A stretch of 64,000 bases of DNA from Nemopilema nomurai (taxonomy: Eukaryota > Cnidaria > Scyphozoa > Rhizostomeae > Rhizostomatidae): NCBI GenBank assembly GCA_003864495.1, contig ML133388.1:1054738-1118737 (forward strand), written 5' to 3'. The translations under genes were made by a program, and so were the position numbers. This document shows positions 1-15,689 of this stretch, one piece after another (positions within the stretch are counted from its first letter, which is position 1; each line of letters starts with the position of its first letter). Under the pieces are notes generated by a model. The model was given only the letters and a program-made list of their open reading frames with translations. It was not told the origin of the DNA and made no database searches.

Positions 1-182
1 TAGAAGTTGTAGGTTTAGGCAACAACTAAACTGAGGGAGTTAACTCAAAAAAGATGCTTAGCAAAATGCTGAATATAGTTATAAATTGAGTGCTTGTTAC
101 AGAAAGGTAATGGTCCATAGACATAGAGTTCCATGGACATAATTCATCTGAGACGATTGAGAAGCATGATATTCCATCTTAC

Positions 183-3658
<3,476 letters not shown>

Positions 3659-3659
3659 C

Positions 3660-6600
3660 TGTTAAAAAGAAACAAAAACTTTTGCTTAGTGTTTGAATTA
3701 AAAGCGTTGAAACTGGCTAAATTAGTAACTTTAACCCGCACTTTAAACGAGATGAAACACTGCCATGGTTGTTGGGCAATGGAATGTGTGTGAATTTACT
3801 GATTGGAAGATTATTAGATGAATGAAAGAAGCCAAGCTAAAGGGTGTTGATGAGGTGGGACAAAAAGTGTTCCCAAGACTGCAATGTTGCAGAATCAATA
3901 CTGGAAAGCCATTTGAATATAGGTAACAGAAACCGTGAATTGGAATCAAATGAAGAATTGTTACAATAGTCTAAAAATCTAGGGTGGAGATCACAAAACA
4001 TGCCGACATGGATGTTGAACAACATGCTTCCTTGGACAGACATTGTCAGACAAAATAGAACTTGAGACTTGGTGAGCAATCATCAACAACTATTGGGGGA
4101 AGAGCCATCTGGATATACAGCTTTTGGTTATATGCTTGAAAAAGAAGTGGGGAATCAGAGAGAGTGCAGAAAAATGACCGACCCGAGTGAGACTTGAACA
4201 ACCCGAGTGAGGCATTTAATTAATGTTATACAGCATGATAAGATCCTCCAAAGGCAGAAATTACTTGAGCACATTTGATACTGCAGTAATAAAACACAGC
4301 AACCACATATCATTGACACAGCTGTGGGGCTGAATGGAAGTCAAGCAAATGAAGCTTACAGCTTGCTATTACAATGGTTTAAACAGGTTTAGTGCATGGC
4401 AAACATTAAAAAGAGTAACTAGAACATAACAGCAATTAGATAATGATTTTAAACTTTATATCTTTTTCCAGTAGTCTACATCCTTTTTATAAATGTCAAA
4501 GCTGTAAATCATATTTTAAATCAATCCAATTTGACATCTTCTTTGGATGCAGCATTTTACTGGGTTTCGAACAACCTTTCAAAGTAGAATGAGAATGGGG
4601 ATAATAAATTTGGCAGGGGCCAAAATTTGAGGTGTTTATATGTTGGTAAGGAGGAAGAGATATTTGTCAGTCTAGAGTGGATGCCATATATGGTATGCTA
4701 ATTGTAAGGTCTTTTAACATTTGGAAACCCCATTTTGATGGTAAATCTCAACCACCCAAACATCCCTACATTCCTCTCGAATTTGAGTGAATTACTAAAT
4801 CGATCATAAAGAGAGCTGGGTATCGGATTCTTTTGAATAAAGGGCCGTTCTCTTACTTTGGGTCTTGATGTCATAACAGTGAGCAATTTTATTGCGCAAC
4901 CTGATGCCTCGCTATTCGGGGTGGGAACGGGATCAGCATGCGGACTAGTGGCAATCCTGGGAAATGTTCTTACCTATAAAAAGCTAGCACAGAAATCAAG
5001 AACAAGAGTGAAGAAAGTTAAGACCATCAGTTTGATGCAAGATCCAGAATTGCGTCAACATTTATACCTCTCGATTTACCTGACCCGAGTCACGGGCAGT
5101 GCACAAGTGGAAATTACTGACAATGGATTCTACATTGTCAGAAAAGGCAATTTTCAAAGTTCTTGAAGTTCTAAGCTAGTGTTATCATCAACTTTTATAT
5201 GAAAAGCTCATTATTAAAAATCTCTCTACGGGCCTAGGCCCTACACCTTTTCGGGTGCATTTTGATGATACCCACCTCTGCACTTTGCTGATTCGTGACG
5301 GCAACTTCTTCAATCCATATATTCTTAAAGCCATCTGTTTTAATTGCTTATAACTTCCACAAATTCTTAAAACTATGAAGATTTATCGTACCACGACATG
5401 CAAAACGTTGTATTGCAGGTTTACTGCGTTGCTGTACAGTAAGTGATCATATGATTCAAATGATTGACATATTTTATTATTGTGCCAATCAGCTACGATT
5501 CAAAATAATCGAAATTCGAAGTGATTGATGGGGGAGGTGTGCGAAACAATCGAGCCAATCAACGATTAAAGATAGAAGGTCAAGTTAGCGCGCATTTTTC
5601 AACTGGGGACGCGAGTGCATTGCTGGTATCTGGGTTGAATGCTGCCTGGACGCTTTGAAACAAGCTGTTATACCAAAGACTCAACTTGTGAGTACCATGC
5701 AAATGCAGTTGAATAGACTATAGAGAAATTCTCCAAAACTGAGGCGTAGTTTACGCACACGAAGTAAAGGCACTCTTCCAGGGGCTCCGAGGAAACTAAA
5801 TTGAGGAGGGGGCAAACCTTAATGCTAAAGATGAATTGAAAAAAGTTTAATCATTTAAAAAAAGGCATAATAAGCAAGATCGGTGGCTCTGTCTTGTGCA
5901 AACTGCCGAAGCCCCTATTAAAAATAGAGTCCACATCTACTGCTGCAACTTTTTGAGACACACCCTATGGTTTCGAGAAGGCTTTGCTTCTATGAAAGTT
6001 CTCCACTTCCTATTTAGAGTGTTGAAGTCCCTTGAATTCTTGTAAGCTTGCCATGTAATCACCCAGCATCATTATAATAGTGACCACGCTTCTTGGCTCT
6101 TTGTACTGAATAAAATTCTAGGAAAAACATCTGAAGGTAATGAAAAGGGTCTTTCCACTTGTATTTAGGAAGGTTTTTTTGGTGGTGGAAGTGGTGGAAG
6201 ATCGCAACAGATGGTCCCAAGTTGGGACACCTAATACTAAATTTAACAGTATTGAATTGTTTATGAACTGAGATACGCAAAACCACTGGAATGGACAGAT
6301 AATGTACAACAAAGAATTGAATTAAATATTTTGTTGCTAACATACAAAGCGCTGACTAACATGGCCCTATCTTGTATAACGACATGGGCATAGGAAGCAT
6401 CTAAAAACGGGGATACCAGATCGAAAAAGGGGCAAATTAACACTCCCATTTTCAGATTTGGAAGGGGGCACTGTTGTGTTTCACAGAGAAATTGGGAAGG
6501 GGCACTTTTGTATGGTTTGGCAGAAAGTGGGGAGCATTGATCATTTGCTCACCAGATGCCCACGTCACTGCAGAGCAAGTATGTGTTCTATATTCCCTCC

Positions 6601-9340
6601 GGTTTAACACATCTTTAAAGCTAAAAATGTATAGAGCAATATACAAAGCAGGTAGATAAAGAGCATTTTTAGTCGCTGCTACATAAAAGAATCTCAATCT
6701 CTTACCTCACAACATTCGTTACTGGCAAAGCACTGATGCTTTTAAAACTAGATTAATGCTTTTTTTAAAATTTTAAAACTAAAGCATTCTTATTTTCTAT
6801 TGCATTCGAACTATATTCTGGAAACTTGTGTCTATAGACATCTGGCTTTTTAGTTTTGGTATAAACAAGCGCCAAAGAGAATTTATCTTAAAGATTTTAG
6901 TACTACCTCAAGGTCATAATTATTAATTGAAATTAACAGTCCAATGTTTTCAAATTGAAAGCTCCCATAAGAATGAGCTTTCTGTGTATCCTTCTAGGAT
7001 AGGGGTGGCCACCCTGTCAGAGACCAAGAACAGCATTTTCGTGTGCTGCTGCGAAGAGGCACACCAAACACAGGCATACATGCACAAATTTTAAGTCATC
7101 ATAAAAATTAGCTTAACAATTTAATTGATATATTGTAAGACTCATTTCATCGTATGACTTTCTAGTTTTCGCAATGCTCCAAGCCATTTGGTATGGTGCA
7201 AGGGTTGCGACCTCTGAAAAAAGTTATGAAAAATGGCTTTACGAGAAAAATAGAGATTCTTATAGCATGAAAACTGAGATGCAATTTGCTCAAAGTATAA
7301 TGGAGAGGGGGGTTGGTCCTGGCCTTTAAGAGTCGCAAGAAACCATCCCTGTTCTAGGATAACTGTCAATGAAATAATCTTATCTTCATAAAAGGAGTTT
7401 GATATGATACAAAACACATGACAATGAAGCTACTATCTCTATCACTGGAAGTTAGGGACTGTTGGTAGAAAAGTTTTCTTAATCAAAGGGAGTTAAACGA
7501 CAATTTTACGCGAGTAAAAAGTGCGTGTTATAACGCGTACGTCACAACCTCGTTTCCGTGCTAATGCAAGTAAGGTTTGGCAGTTTTGAGTCAGTCGAGT
7601 TCACGAGTTGAGTTAGTTGAGTTCACGAGTTATGGAGTTTACAAAAGAGTTTTGAGTTATAGCTCGTCATTGCAGCCCACGTCTTACAATCCTCACAACA
7701 GTGCGTTCATTTACGAGCACCAAAACAACGAGGAAGAAGGGAAATTATCAAGAGCATCTTCTATCCTGCTTTCTGACACTCATAGTGCTTTTAACCCAGC
7801 TCCCACAATGTCTAAAAAGACTGCCGGCTAGCAATTTATTTACAATTTTATCTATTTCTTCAATTAGCTATCAAAAGCTTTTGCGTATCAGCATTCAGCC
7901 GAATCACGTGTACACAATATTTCGTCTCTGGTCACACTGTGACGCAATTTGGTTGTTGCAGTTCAGGTCCGCATTTTACTGATGTCATTGCAGACATGGA
8001 TGAAAATCGGTGTGTGTTTTCAAGGAGCTCCATGCCAATCAAAAAGAGCCACCATGCCAATGCTGAATAAAAGCTGAAACATAGCGACGTCAAAGACTCA
8101 TTAAATATGTATCTGATGCTTAAGTTTGTGGCTTTTGTCAATTAATTTTAAAGATTGCTATGTTAACAGTTGTCTTAATTTGGCAAGAAACTAAACTAGT
8201 TTTGAAAATAAACAAATGATTTAGGCTGAAGCGGCTCTATTATTTATACTAGAGATTTGCTTCAAACTTCGTTTGTTTGGTGAATCGTTCTGCTGACCAT
8301 GTTTTCATAGGCCTATAATAGTTGAAGAAGCACCTACCCTCAAAACAATATTATCTATACTCGCAAAGGCTGCTTATTGCACCTAGAAATATCCAAACAT
8401 TTGTTTCTACATATGTTCATTATTGATATTATGTTCACTTACCTTCCAATTTATATTTGTTCCCAACAAACCTATTGCTAGGAGACTTCCTCACCAACAT
8501 AGTTATTTTGGGATTTTGAGATTTTCTTGTTCAGCAACTTTACTTTGTTGATGTTTTGAGCAGATGTAAAACACAACAATTTATAGCGTCTTTCTAGCGC
8601 TGAATGTCTTTACGTGTACCAATAGAATAGACAAACTCACTTGCATGAGACCAAGGCATATTTTAATTTTTGCTCACAGAATAACTTATCAACTAAGCGA
8701 TTGAATATAAAAACCTTGCGTTTAAGACAACCTAAAGTTGCTGAGTTGCCTTATACTGCAGTATGCATATAAAGACGGAGTCTTACAAATACGGTAGCAA
8801 TTTAATTGTCCGCTCCAAAACTAACAAAATAATGACTCATTGAAAACATTTCAAGCATTTGCAATAACAAGTCATTTTAAGTCGTGTCCAACAGCTGATC
8901 AACACTTCATCTTTATTTCTTAAAACTTTCAAAGAAAATAAAACTTCTGAAATGGAATTTAATAATACTGATGGTGACTAGTTATAAGTTAAAATATTCA
9001 TTTTTGCTATCCTTTAAGAAAAAAAGAGATTCTTTCAGCGAGTAACTTACTAAAAGTTAAAGCAAGACATTTTGACCATCAATTCAATTCCTTTGCTACA
9101 AATTTCTAACTGTTTTTCACCTTGCAAACATAAAGCACTCTAATAAAGGCTTTGACGTTTAAAGATTGGAAATACATGATGATTTGTGCCCTGGTGTTGT
9201 CAACGAATATGCAGATGACTCTTAGGTATCAACTGCATAATACATCAAATATCACGTCAACATCAAATATCATAATACATTCATAAGTTCATAATACATC
9301 AAATATCAAGAAACGCGTAAAACAGGTTGTGAGCAACTGT
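3660..9340. other. Intergenic stretch with no supportable gene
   Basis: About 5.7 kb of AT-rich sequence should contain the promoter and first exon of the ALDH4A1 gene, but no exon with a presequence and matching phase could be recognised. An open frame at 4858-5166 lacks an ATG at its 5' end and matches no family I know. Around 7590-7640 there is a short local repetition of a GAGTT-type motif. No RNA gene or mobile element was recognised. Confidence 0.5.
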
Positions 9341-9343
9341 CCA

Positions 9344-9634
9344 CTAATTGCTATCCTTCCTCCAGATTTCCAGCTTGTCTTTGTCTTGTGGCAAAAGATC
9401 TTCTGATTCGTAGACCGAAAACTCATTTGTTTCAACATTTTTTGCAACATATTGGCAATCTGGATCAATGCCACACTGGTAGAATGTACCATGAATAATG
9501 GTCGATGCACTCTTCTCCAAGGTATTATAACTGGGTGGGCTTCTTTCCAAGATGAATGTATTTTTGGAAGCATTCACAACAGCAATGCATAAAAGCCCTG
9601 ACCATGCCAAAACAAACCATTTCGTTGCCATCAT
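9344..9634 (-). CDS. Small secreted protein, PAN-like (hypothetical)
   Basis: A 96-residue single-exon frame. The start chosen is the ATG at 9634 (MMATKW), because a textbook signal peptide follows immediately: a hydrophobic core WFVLAWSGLLCIAVV and a small-residue cleavage site near NAS. A longer in-frame start at 9700 would bury that signal. The mature part is acidic and has only two cysteines, in CGIDPDCQYVAKN, followed by a hydrophilic tail ending LEIWRKDSN. The C-x5-C-then-aromatic pattern and the tail resemble half of a PAN/apple-type domain such as those in many invertebrate secreted proteins, but the remaining disulphides of a PAN domain are absent. Function unknown. It could also be the last exon of a longer gene. 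Confidence 0.45.
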   Translation of the reverse strand: MMATKWFVLAWSGLLCIAVVNASKNTFILERSPPSYNTLEKSASTIIHGTFYQCGIDPDCQYVAKNVETNEFSVYESEDLLPQDKDKLEIWRKDSN

Positions 9635-9719
9635 GTCTTCGGCAAACACTATTAAGAACAGTTTATAAAGTATTTGAAAGTTAAGATGATTAAGTAGCAT
9701 TTAATAACTTCCAGGAAAT

Positions 9720-10675
9720 TTTGATTAGCAATGAATAACGTACTATCTATCGAGCGGTTTAGCACAGAATTCATTGCCTCGAGACTACCATTCTAAAATT
9801 CTGAAGTTGCGATTAATTTTCAAATTGCGAAATCAGATAGAAATTGAAAGTTTCACGATACGAGACATTTACTTGAAGAGGTCATTGATTTTTTTTTAAA
9901 TGAAGGTGCCTGTACCGTGCCAAATCAGATTGCCTGGAAAAAGAACCAAATTTGTAATCCTTTCCCAAACATGCATTTGTTTAGGCAAACTAATATCAAT
10001 ATTAAACATTTCTCGTACCTGATTTGTGTAGAAATCTGTACGTTTTGTTTTCTTGACGGTGGCTTCGAAATCTGCACAGGTACCCGCTTCACGACTGATA
10101 GCAAAAATTCAGATCGTTAAGAATTTAAAGGAACATTGAGCTTTGCTTAATACACAACAGTAGGCGGGAAAGTGTTGCCACGGGATCTTGTTATCTAAAA
10201 ACCGCATGAAATTTGCGGCTTGATTGGGCAAACGCTCTATATACTTCAGTGATGTGTGAAAAGCATATCTCTCTTTAGTCGATACGTAATAATTATGAGA
10301 TATGGACACCCAAACATAAACATTAAAAGATTCATGATCTGCTTCACCTGTCAAAACGTTTTAGTAAATAGATGTGGCCTAATGTAATTAACCGCACATC
10401 GCTCGAAGCATAGAAACCTCTTACTGGCATACAACAGAACCCGGTAGCTTAGCTGAGATTAATTCGTGAATTAACTTTGGTGAATCTGCTTTTTCTGTTA
10501 CTCAGTGACTCCTTCTATTTGGTCATTAGATGTTAATGAGTGAACTGGATTTAGGAAATGGAGATCTGTCAATATGAACAAATTGCTCCAGAGAACGTGC
10601 TTCTTCATTCTTTTTCAATACTCTATGTGTCAAATACAACCACTTCTTCGATGATGCTCACATGCCATGTTTTTG
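9720..10675. other. Non-coding interval
   Basis: Ordinary AT-rich sequence between the small secreted gene and the pyrimidine tract. Short open frames here have no recognisable similarity or splice context. Confidence 0.4.
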
Positions 10676-10679
10676 CGCT

Positions 10680-11097
10680 TTCTCTTACCCTCCTTTTCCT
10701 TTTTACTCCTCTTCCCTTTTCTCCTCCTCTTCTCTTCTTTTTCTCCTCTTTTTCTCCTCTTTTTCTTCCCTTTCCCCCCTTTATCCTCTTCTTCACGTCT
10801 TACCCCTTCTTCTTCGCATGTTCTTCCATACTTCTTCCCTTTTTCTTCCCTTCTTCTACCCTTCTTCGTCCCTTCTTCTTCCCCACTTCTTTGCTTCCAC
10901 TTCCCTACCTCTTCCATTCTTCTTCCTTCTTCTTTAGTTTATCTTTTCTTCTTCTTTGCTCCTTCTTTCCATCTTCCTTACTTCTTCTACTCCTCTTCTT
11001 CCTCCGTCGCTCCCGCTTCCTCTTCTTAGTTTTCCTACTTCTACCCTCTTTTTCTCGTTCCTCTCTTTTTTCTCTTGCTTCTCTTTCTTCACTTCGT
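10680..11097. repeat. Homopyrimidine/homopurine tract (TTC/TCC-rich)
   Basis: Over about 420 bp the plus strand is almost entirely C and T, built from degenerate TTC, TCC and CTT triplets, with the occasional purine. It is not a clean microsatellite, since no fixed unit runs through it. It reads as open frames on both strands (Phe/Leu/Ser-rich on plus, Lys/Glu/Arg-rich on minus), which is a by-product of its composition. Such mirror-rich polypyrimidine DNA is known to adopt intramolecular triplexes (H-DNA) and to pause polymerases; that behaviour is inference here. Confidence 0.9.
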
Positions 11098-11854
11098 AGC
11101 CACTTCTCTTCAATGACGTTCTTTCTGAGCTGTCACCCTTTTACAAGTTCGTTTCATCAACACGTTGAATTCAATTGACAATTCTCCTCAACGTATACGA
11201 AGAAGAGTAAGCTTATCTTACTGATTAACTCATTTGGACTTAGTTTAAGAAGGTCAAATGGAACTATGAACAATGTTGTCCTGCTGCTAAACGAAGCGTC
11301 AATTTTACACCAAACTTTTTTCCCAGATTGACTAGATGCTATACTTTGTTACCAATATTGTTTTAGGGGGAGGAGGGGTTTAACAACTAGTTGCGTGTCA
11401 AAGAAATAAAAATTGCAAAAACCAGAGAAAATATTGAGGTGTTGCAAGGACTTTTGGCAGGCATTGTAGTTCTATGAAGAGGAACGAAACCACTGTTGAT
11501 TTAGTGCCGAACAGATCCAACTCTGCTACACATCTATCATGCCTTACGCAAGCAATATAAGAAATTCTCAAGTAAACATTCAGAAAAGAGTGGCAAAATC
11601 AAGTAAATGTTCGTTCCAGCATGTTCGAGTAAAAACTAAAAACCTGTAAACAATCAGATGCCTTGTTCAACCACGTGACGAAACTGCCACAACAACATTG
11701 GCTCATAGTGGCATTAATTATGTCAATACACCAACACAGTATCTCAAACAGTTGTGTAAAGTTGCACAGGGAAGTGAAGCTAAACTGTTTCATGCAATCA
11801 ACGTACAGTCAAGATATTTGTGTTAAAGAATGAGAAAGACCGACAGCGATTGTC

Positions 11855-12634
11855 ATGCTGCACAATAGTTATCGGTATGTGCGTAGCAAATTGCCGCTCA
11901 TATTGCGATTTAGGCCCAATTCAGTAAAACGGTACCTACCACTAATTTTCATTTGCCTGTTTATTGTGTGTATTTTCAGCATCTTGAGGAAAATAGAGCT
12001 GAGGCTGAAAAATAATTATGTGACTGTTGATCTTCAAGATTTCAATTCCGTGAAGTTGTACTATGATGAAGTTGTACCAGAGAAAACTTCAGGATCTCCG
12101 GGCAAATTGACAACTGTTCTTTTGCTCTATCACGAGTCAGTTACTAGAACGTGGGAGAGTATTGGTACGGTAGAGTTTTTACGCAAGCAAGGCTACCGTG
12201 TCATCACTCTGTATGTGTCTGATCTCTTCTCGGGTACAACGCCATGGCCGACACATCCTTTAAAAGGAGCGGTTTTGGCTGAAGCAATGAAGAAGATAAA
12301 TGCGGCCGAGGCAGTTATAGTTGTACCTGGCTTTACTGGCTCCTATGGACTGCCATTGGTCATTCGAGGTGGGTTTGCCTTGAAAGGCTTTGTTGCGATA
12401 TCCCCATCAGATACAGATAAATTTACAAGGAAGGAGTTCCAAATTCTCAAGATTCCTTCTCTGATTGTATATGGCAGTAATGATAAGGCTTCTGGAGCGA
12501 GTGGCTTGGATAATTTAAGAATGATTCCTAACAAAGAAATCGTGGAGATGCCAAATGCTGGACATTTTTGTCATCTTGACAAAACTGCAGATTTTCATAA
12601 GATACTTATAAAATTTTTAGAGGGGTTGAAGTAG
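11855..12634 (+). CDS. ABHD14-type alpha/beta hydrolase fold protein, nucleophile lost
   Basis: A 259-residue protein encoded in one uninterrupted exon. Residues 28-42 form a hydrophobic segment after a basic head, giving a type II membrane anchor as in ABHD14A. Residues 55-258 align with human ABHD14A/ABHD14B through most of the fold: TWESIGTVEFLRKQGYRV, the strand VIVVPGFTGSYGLPL, GFVAISPSDTDKF, LIVYGSND and MPNAGHFCHLDK. Asp210 (YGSND) and His237 (NAGHFC) match the acid and histidine of the ABHD14B triad (Asp162, His188). At the nucleophile elbow, ABHD14B has S-P-S111-L-S, whereas here the residues are V-P-G159-F-T, so the catalytic serine is glycine. The HG of the oxyanion loop (LLLHG) is replaced by LLLYHES. 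The protein is therefore probably not a conventional serine hydrolase or lysine deacetylase. An ATTAAA lies near 12718. The lack of introns suggests a retrocopy, though it has kept an intact frame. Confidence 0.93.
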   Translation: MLHNSYRYVRSKLPLILRFRPNSVKRYLPLIFICLFIVCIFSILRKIELRLKNNYVTVDLQDFNSVKLYYDEVVPEKTSGSPGKLTTVLLLYHESVTRTWESIGTVEFLRKQGYRVITLYVSDLFSGTTPWPTHPLKGAVLAEAMKKINAAEAVIVVPGFTGSYGLPLVIRGGFALKGFVAISPSDTDKFTRKEFQILKIPSLIVYGSNDKASGASGLDNLRMIPNKEIVEMPNAGHFCHLDKTADFHKILIKFLEGLK

Positions 12635-12639
12635 TTTTG

Positions 12640-15560
12640 CAGGCTAAACGTATATACATTTGTACAAATGAAGAATTGCTGGTTTTAATTGTCATGCATG
12701 CCAATATAACTTAATCTATTAAATGCATATCAAAACGTTAATCAAATTGAAATTATATATGCAAATTTCAGGGATAATCAAACTTTAAGTAGTGAGACCA
12801 CATTTCACTTTTAAAAAATAGATATATATTTTTATTTTGGATGCCCATACTATTAGTTGGCAGAAAGAGGCATTGAACCTTCAAAATTACAGCCAAAAAT
12901 TTTCATTAGGGACATCTGAACAGCTCAGGACTAAACATGTTGGTACTCACATTTATAAACTACCCCTTTTTATGAGACCATCACAAAAAATAACTGAATT
13001 TTCTGCAAAATAATTCTATAATCATTCCCACCCCCTCAGTATGATATTTGCGTAGATTACATACACAACTTTTTTCTCCACATAAGCATTTTTATGCTAA
13101 GCTTGAGTATTTAAAACTGAATTCTGTCCTGAAAAAATACTTTTATCGCTATAAACAAAAGTTCATTAGAGCTATACAGCATATTATTGCTAACAGTATG
13201 CATCCTATACATAATATGATGTTGATCTAGTCTTTGCCCTTATAGTATTTCTAGAACAGTCTTTCTGAGGTTCAGGTGTATTTATGTCAATTTGGTGAAT
13301 CATTTGGACTATACCTAGTAATCTGTTGTCAAATGTGTCACCTTACAAGCAAGCAAAAATTAAGTTGAATTTTGTTATGACCATTTTCTACATCTTTCAT
13401 AATAAATAACCACATTCACTTTATGACGGGAAAATTTTAGAGTATAGCAGCATTTTGTAATTTATATGATAAGTACATAGAGTGATGAATGATGAGGTTC
13501 TTGCTAAATAAATATATTAGTGAAGGGGGGAAGCATCAAATTTGCAAAAATGTTAGAATAATTTAGTGATGAAATTGGAAGTTTCATTTGAAAGGATTGT
13601 CAATTTGGCAGGATTAGATATAATATGAAAGCAAAGATGAAGGTCTGTTGTTGATGGTTCATGTTATTTAATTTTGTTGAACTGTATTGTGCGTGTTGGC
13701 TAGTCATTAGTACATATACAGGTCTATCACCTGTTGTTAGTCAATTGTGGGTTTTTATTTCTTTGAAACGCAACTAGTTTGTTTTTTTGTGTGTGGACTA
13801 TTTATCAACAAAAAGCCTTGTAAGATGCAGTGTTGTTACTCCTAAAAAACTGCAAAATGTATCGGTATCACATTATACATCCTGTTAACGCTGCAGCTAA
13901 AAAGCATCAGGCAGTTAATCATTGTAGTTTAGTCTCTAAAGGTGGTACGTCTCTAATTCATCAAAGTTAATTTTTTTTACTCTAAAGACGACACATTGAT
14001 TGCAAGTTGATTGTGAACCCTATCCCATGAATTAAATCACGATGAGATCCCATTCATTAAAATTAACAGAAACATGATAAAGTTTGTCAGGCATGAATTT
14101 TTTTACTAGCTTGAGAGACTATTGTCAAAAAGGTTAATGAGCCTTAATTCCAATTAATTTTCTCATTCTGCAATATCTATCATATTATCATGCTCTGGCT
14201 CAGAAATAAACATGTTCCTCAAGTCACATATTTTTTAAGTTCCGTCTTTCAAATATTTTTTCACTTAATTAGAAAGACAACTTGTTTTATCCAAGTAAAA
14301 TTCGACTGAAAACGCAAAATACCACTCTAGGGAGATCATTTATGCAAAATATTCTGCCATAAATTTGTTGAGTATGCATCTATTTTATTTGTTAGAAAAT
14401 TGTTTTCCCCAAAGATCAATTACAAGTCCTCAATTGCTGAATCTTATTATTCACTTTAACTCCTCAATAGCATATAGCAAAATTTTTTGAAAAATCTTTG
14501 GTCTAGTACTTTGTTATTCCTACAGTTTGCCTTTGGGGTGATAGGCAGGTTTCACTTGTTCGAAATGAGCCAAGCAATTATCATTTTATTTTAAGAATTG
14601 ATTTGCATTCCTCGTAAATCCTTGAAAATTTTTCAGCGAGTGATATGGAAATATTAATGTTCATATCAAGTAAAGGGCAGTTTAAACATTTTTCACTGCG
14701 GTATATTTATTATTAAATCAGATCTGAATAGTGCTATGAAAGACATACTTATCACAAAAAATGAAGCACTAACGCAATATCAAAAGTTGTTATTTTGTAC
14801 AGTAAGTGATTGATTGATATTAGCAAGTGGCGACTAAAAGCCTGACTCCTAAAGTTAACGGCCACAACGACTAATTAAACATCCCAATCTCATTAAACAT
14901 CTACCACCGACAAACGTTTGAAACAATGGTCCAACAGGGAGGAACGAGTCCGATTGGGTCAGAAGAATAAATAATGTATTATAAAGCTGATCAGAAATTA
15001 AACTTGCAGGCATGAATCGGTGTATCGGTTAAAAACAAGTGGTCAAGGAATTCATGAGCTTCGAATTCCAATAATCCTTGTAGCCCCTTCGCTCATGAAG
15101 AATAATCCCTAATATTGTACGAGGATCGCCTTTTTTGAAAGGTATCTAGGCAAGGAATATCTCTGATCTGTTTACAGTAACATAAATATTTAACTACTTG
15201 AATTGGAAGGCTGAGGCAACTTTAATGATGATGATTAAGATGTCGATTCAGACGGTGGCTTTCTGAACAAGACAGTGGGTGTGACTGGCCAGACCACGTG
15301 CCAGCTACTTTAGTTTATGCAATATTGTGTTTAAGCTTTTGATGTGCGACCCTTAGCTTTTGATGTGCAAGCTGTTGTTGTTGCTTAGAAAGATTCAATG
15401 TATTGACACTCTAGTTTTGATCGCTGTTTTTAAGTTTACTTTTTGTGGACTGACTTTAAGCTCTACATCAGTAGCGAGTTCACATATTTTAGCTACTTAA
15501 TAGAAACTTTGTTTTGATTGAAATGCAAAAAAAGAATCGAATTTCTGATTTGCAATGCGG
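12640..15560. other. Long AT-rich intergenic interval
   Basis: Nearly 3 kb with no open frame longer than about 60 codons that looks coding and no recognised RNA gene. It contains many A/T runs. The left end includes the probable 3' UTR of the ABHD14-like gene. Confidence 0.5.
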
Positions 15561-15567
15561 AAATCCC

Positions 15568-15620
15568 ATTGGCTAACGGTATGACTTCATTGTGACGTCA
15601 CATTATTTGGCATTATATAA
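15568..15620 (+). promoter_or_regulatory. Core promoter: inverted CCAAT, CRE and TATA
   Basis: Within 53 bp there is an inverted CCAAT box (ATTGG, 15568-15572), a full palindromic CRE (TGACGTCA, 15593-15600) and a TATA-like element (TATATAA, 15614-15620). They lie 70-120 bp upstream of the ATG at 15690. Order and spacing fit a classical RNA polymerase II promoter with transcription starting near 15645. CRE occupancy by CREB/ATF-family factors is inferred from the motif only. Confidence 0.65.
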
Positions 15621-15689
15621 GCGGTGAATAAAAGCATAAAAATAAAATTTAGCATAAAAGTTGAATCGTTTGAAAAGCGTGTCGTAAAG

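Noticed and set aside
4858..5166. Open frame of 102 codons with somewhat higher GC than its surroundings
   Set aside because: It begins at a TTG, not an ATG, has no clear acceptor or similarity to a known family, and sits where the missing first ALDH4A1 exon would be on the opposite strand.
7577..7982. Overlapping plus-strand frames in a GAGTT-repeat area
   Set aside because: Low-complexity, with no splice or homology support.
10558..11178. A 206-codon open frame rich in Phe, Leu and Ser, with a Lys/Glu-rich frame on the other strand
   Set aside because: Both are produced by the polypyrimidine tract; the sequence has no start context, no domain and pure compositional bias.
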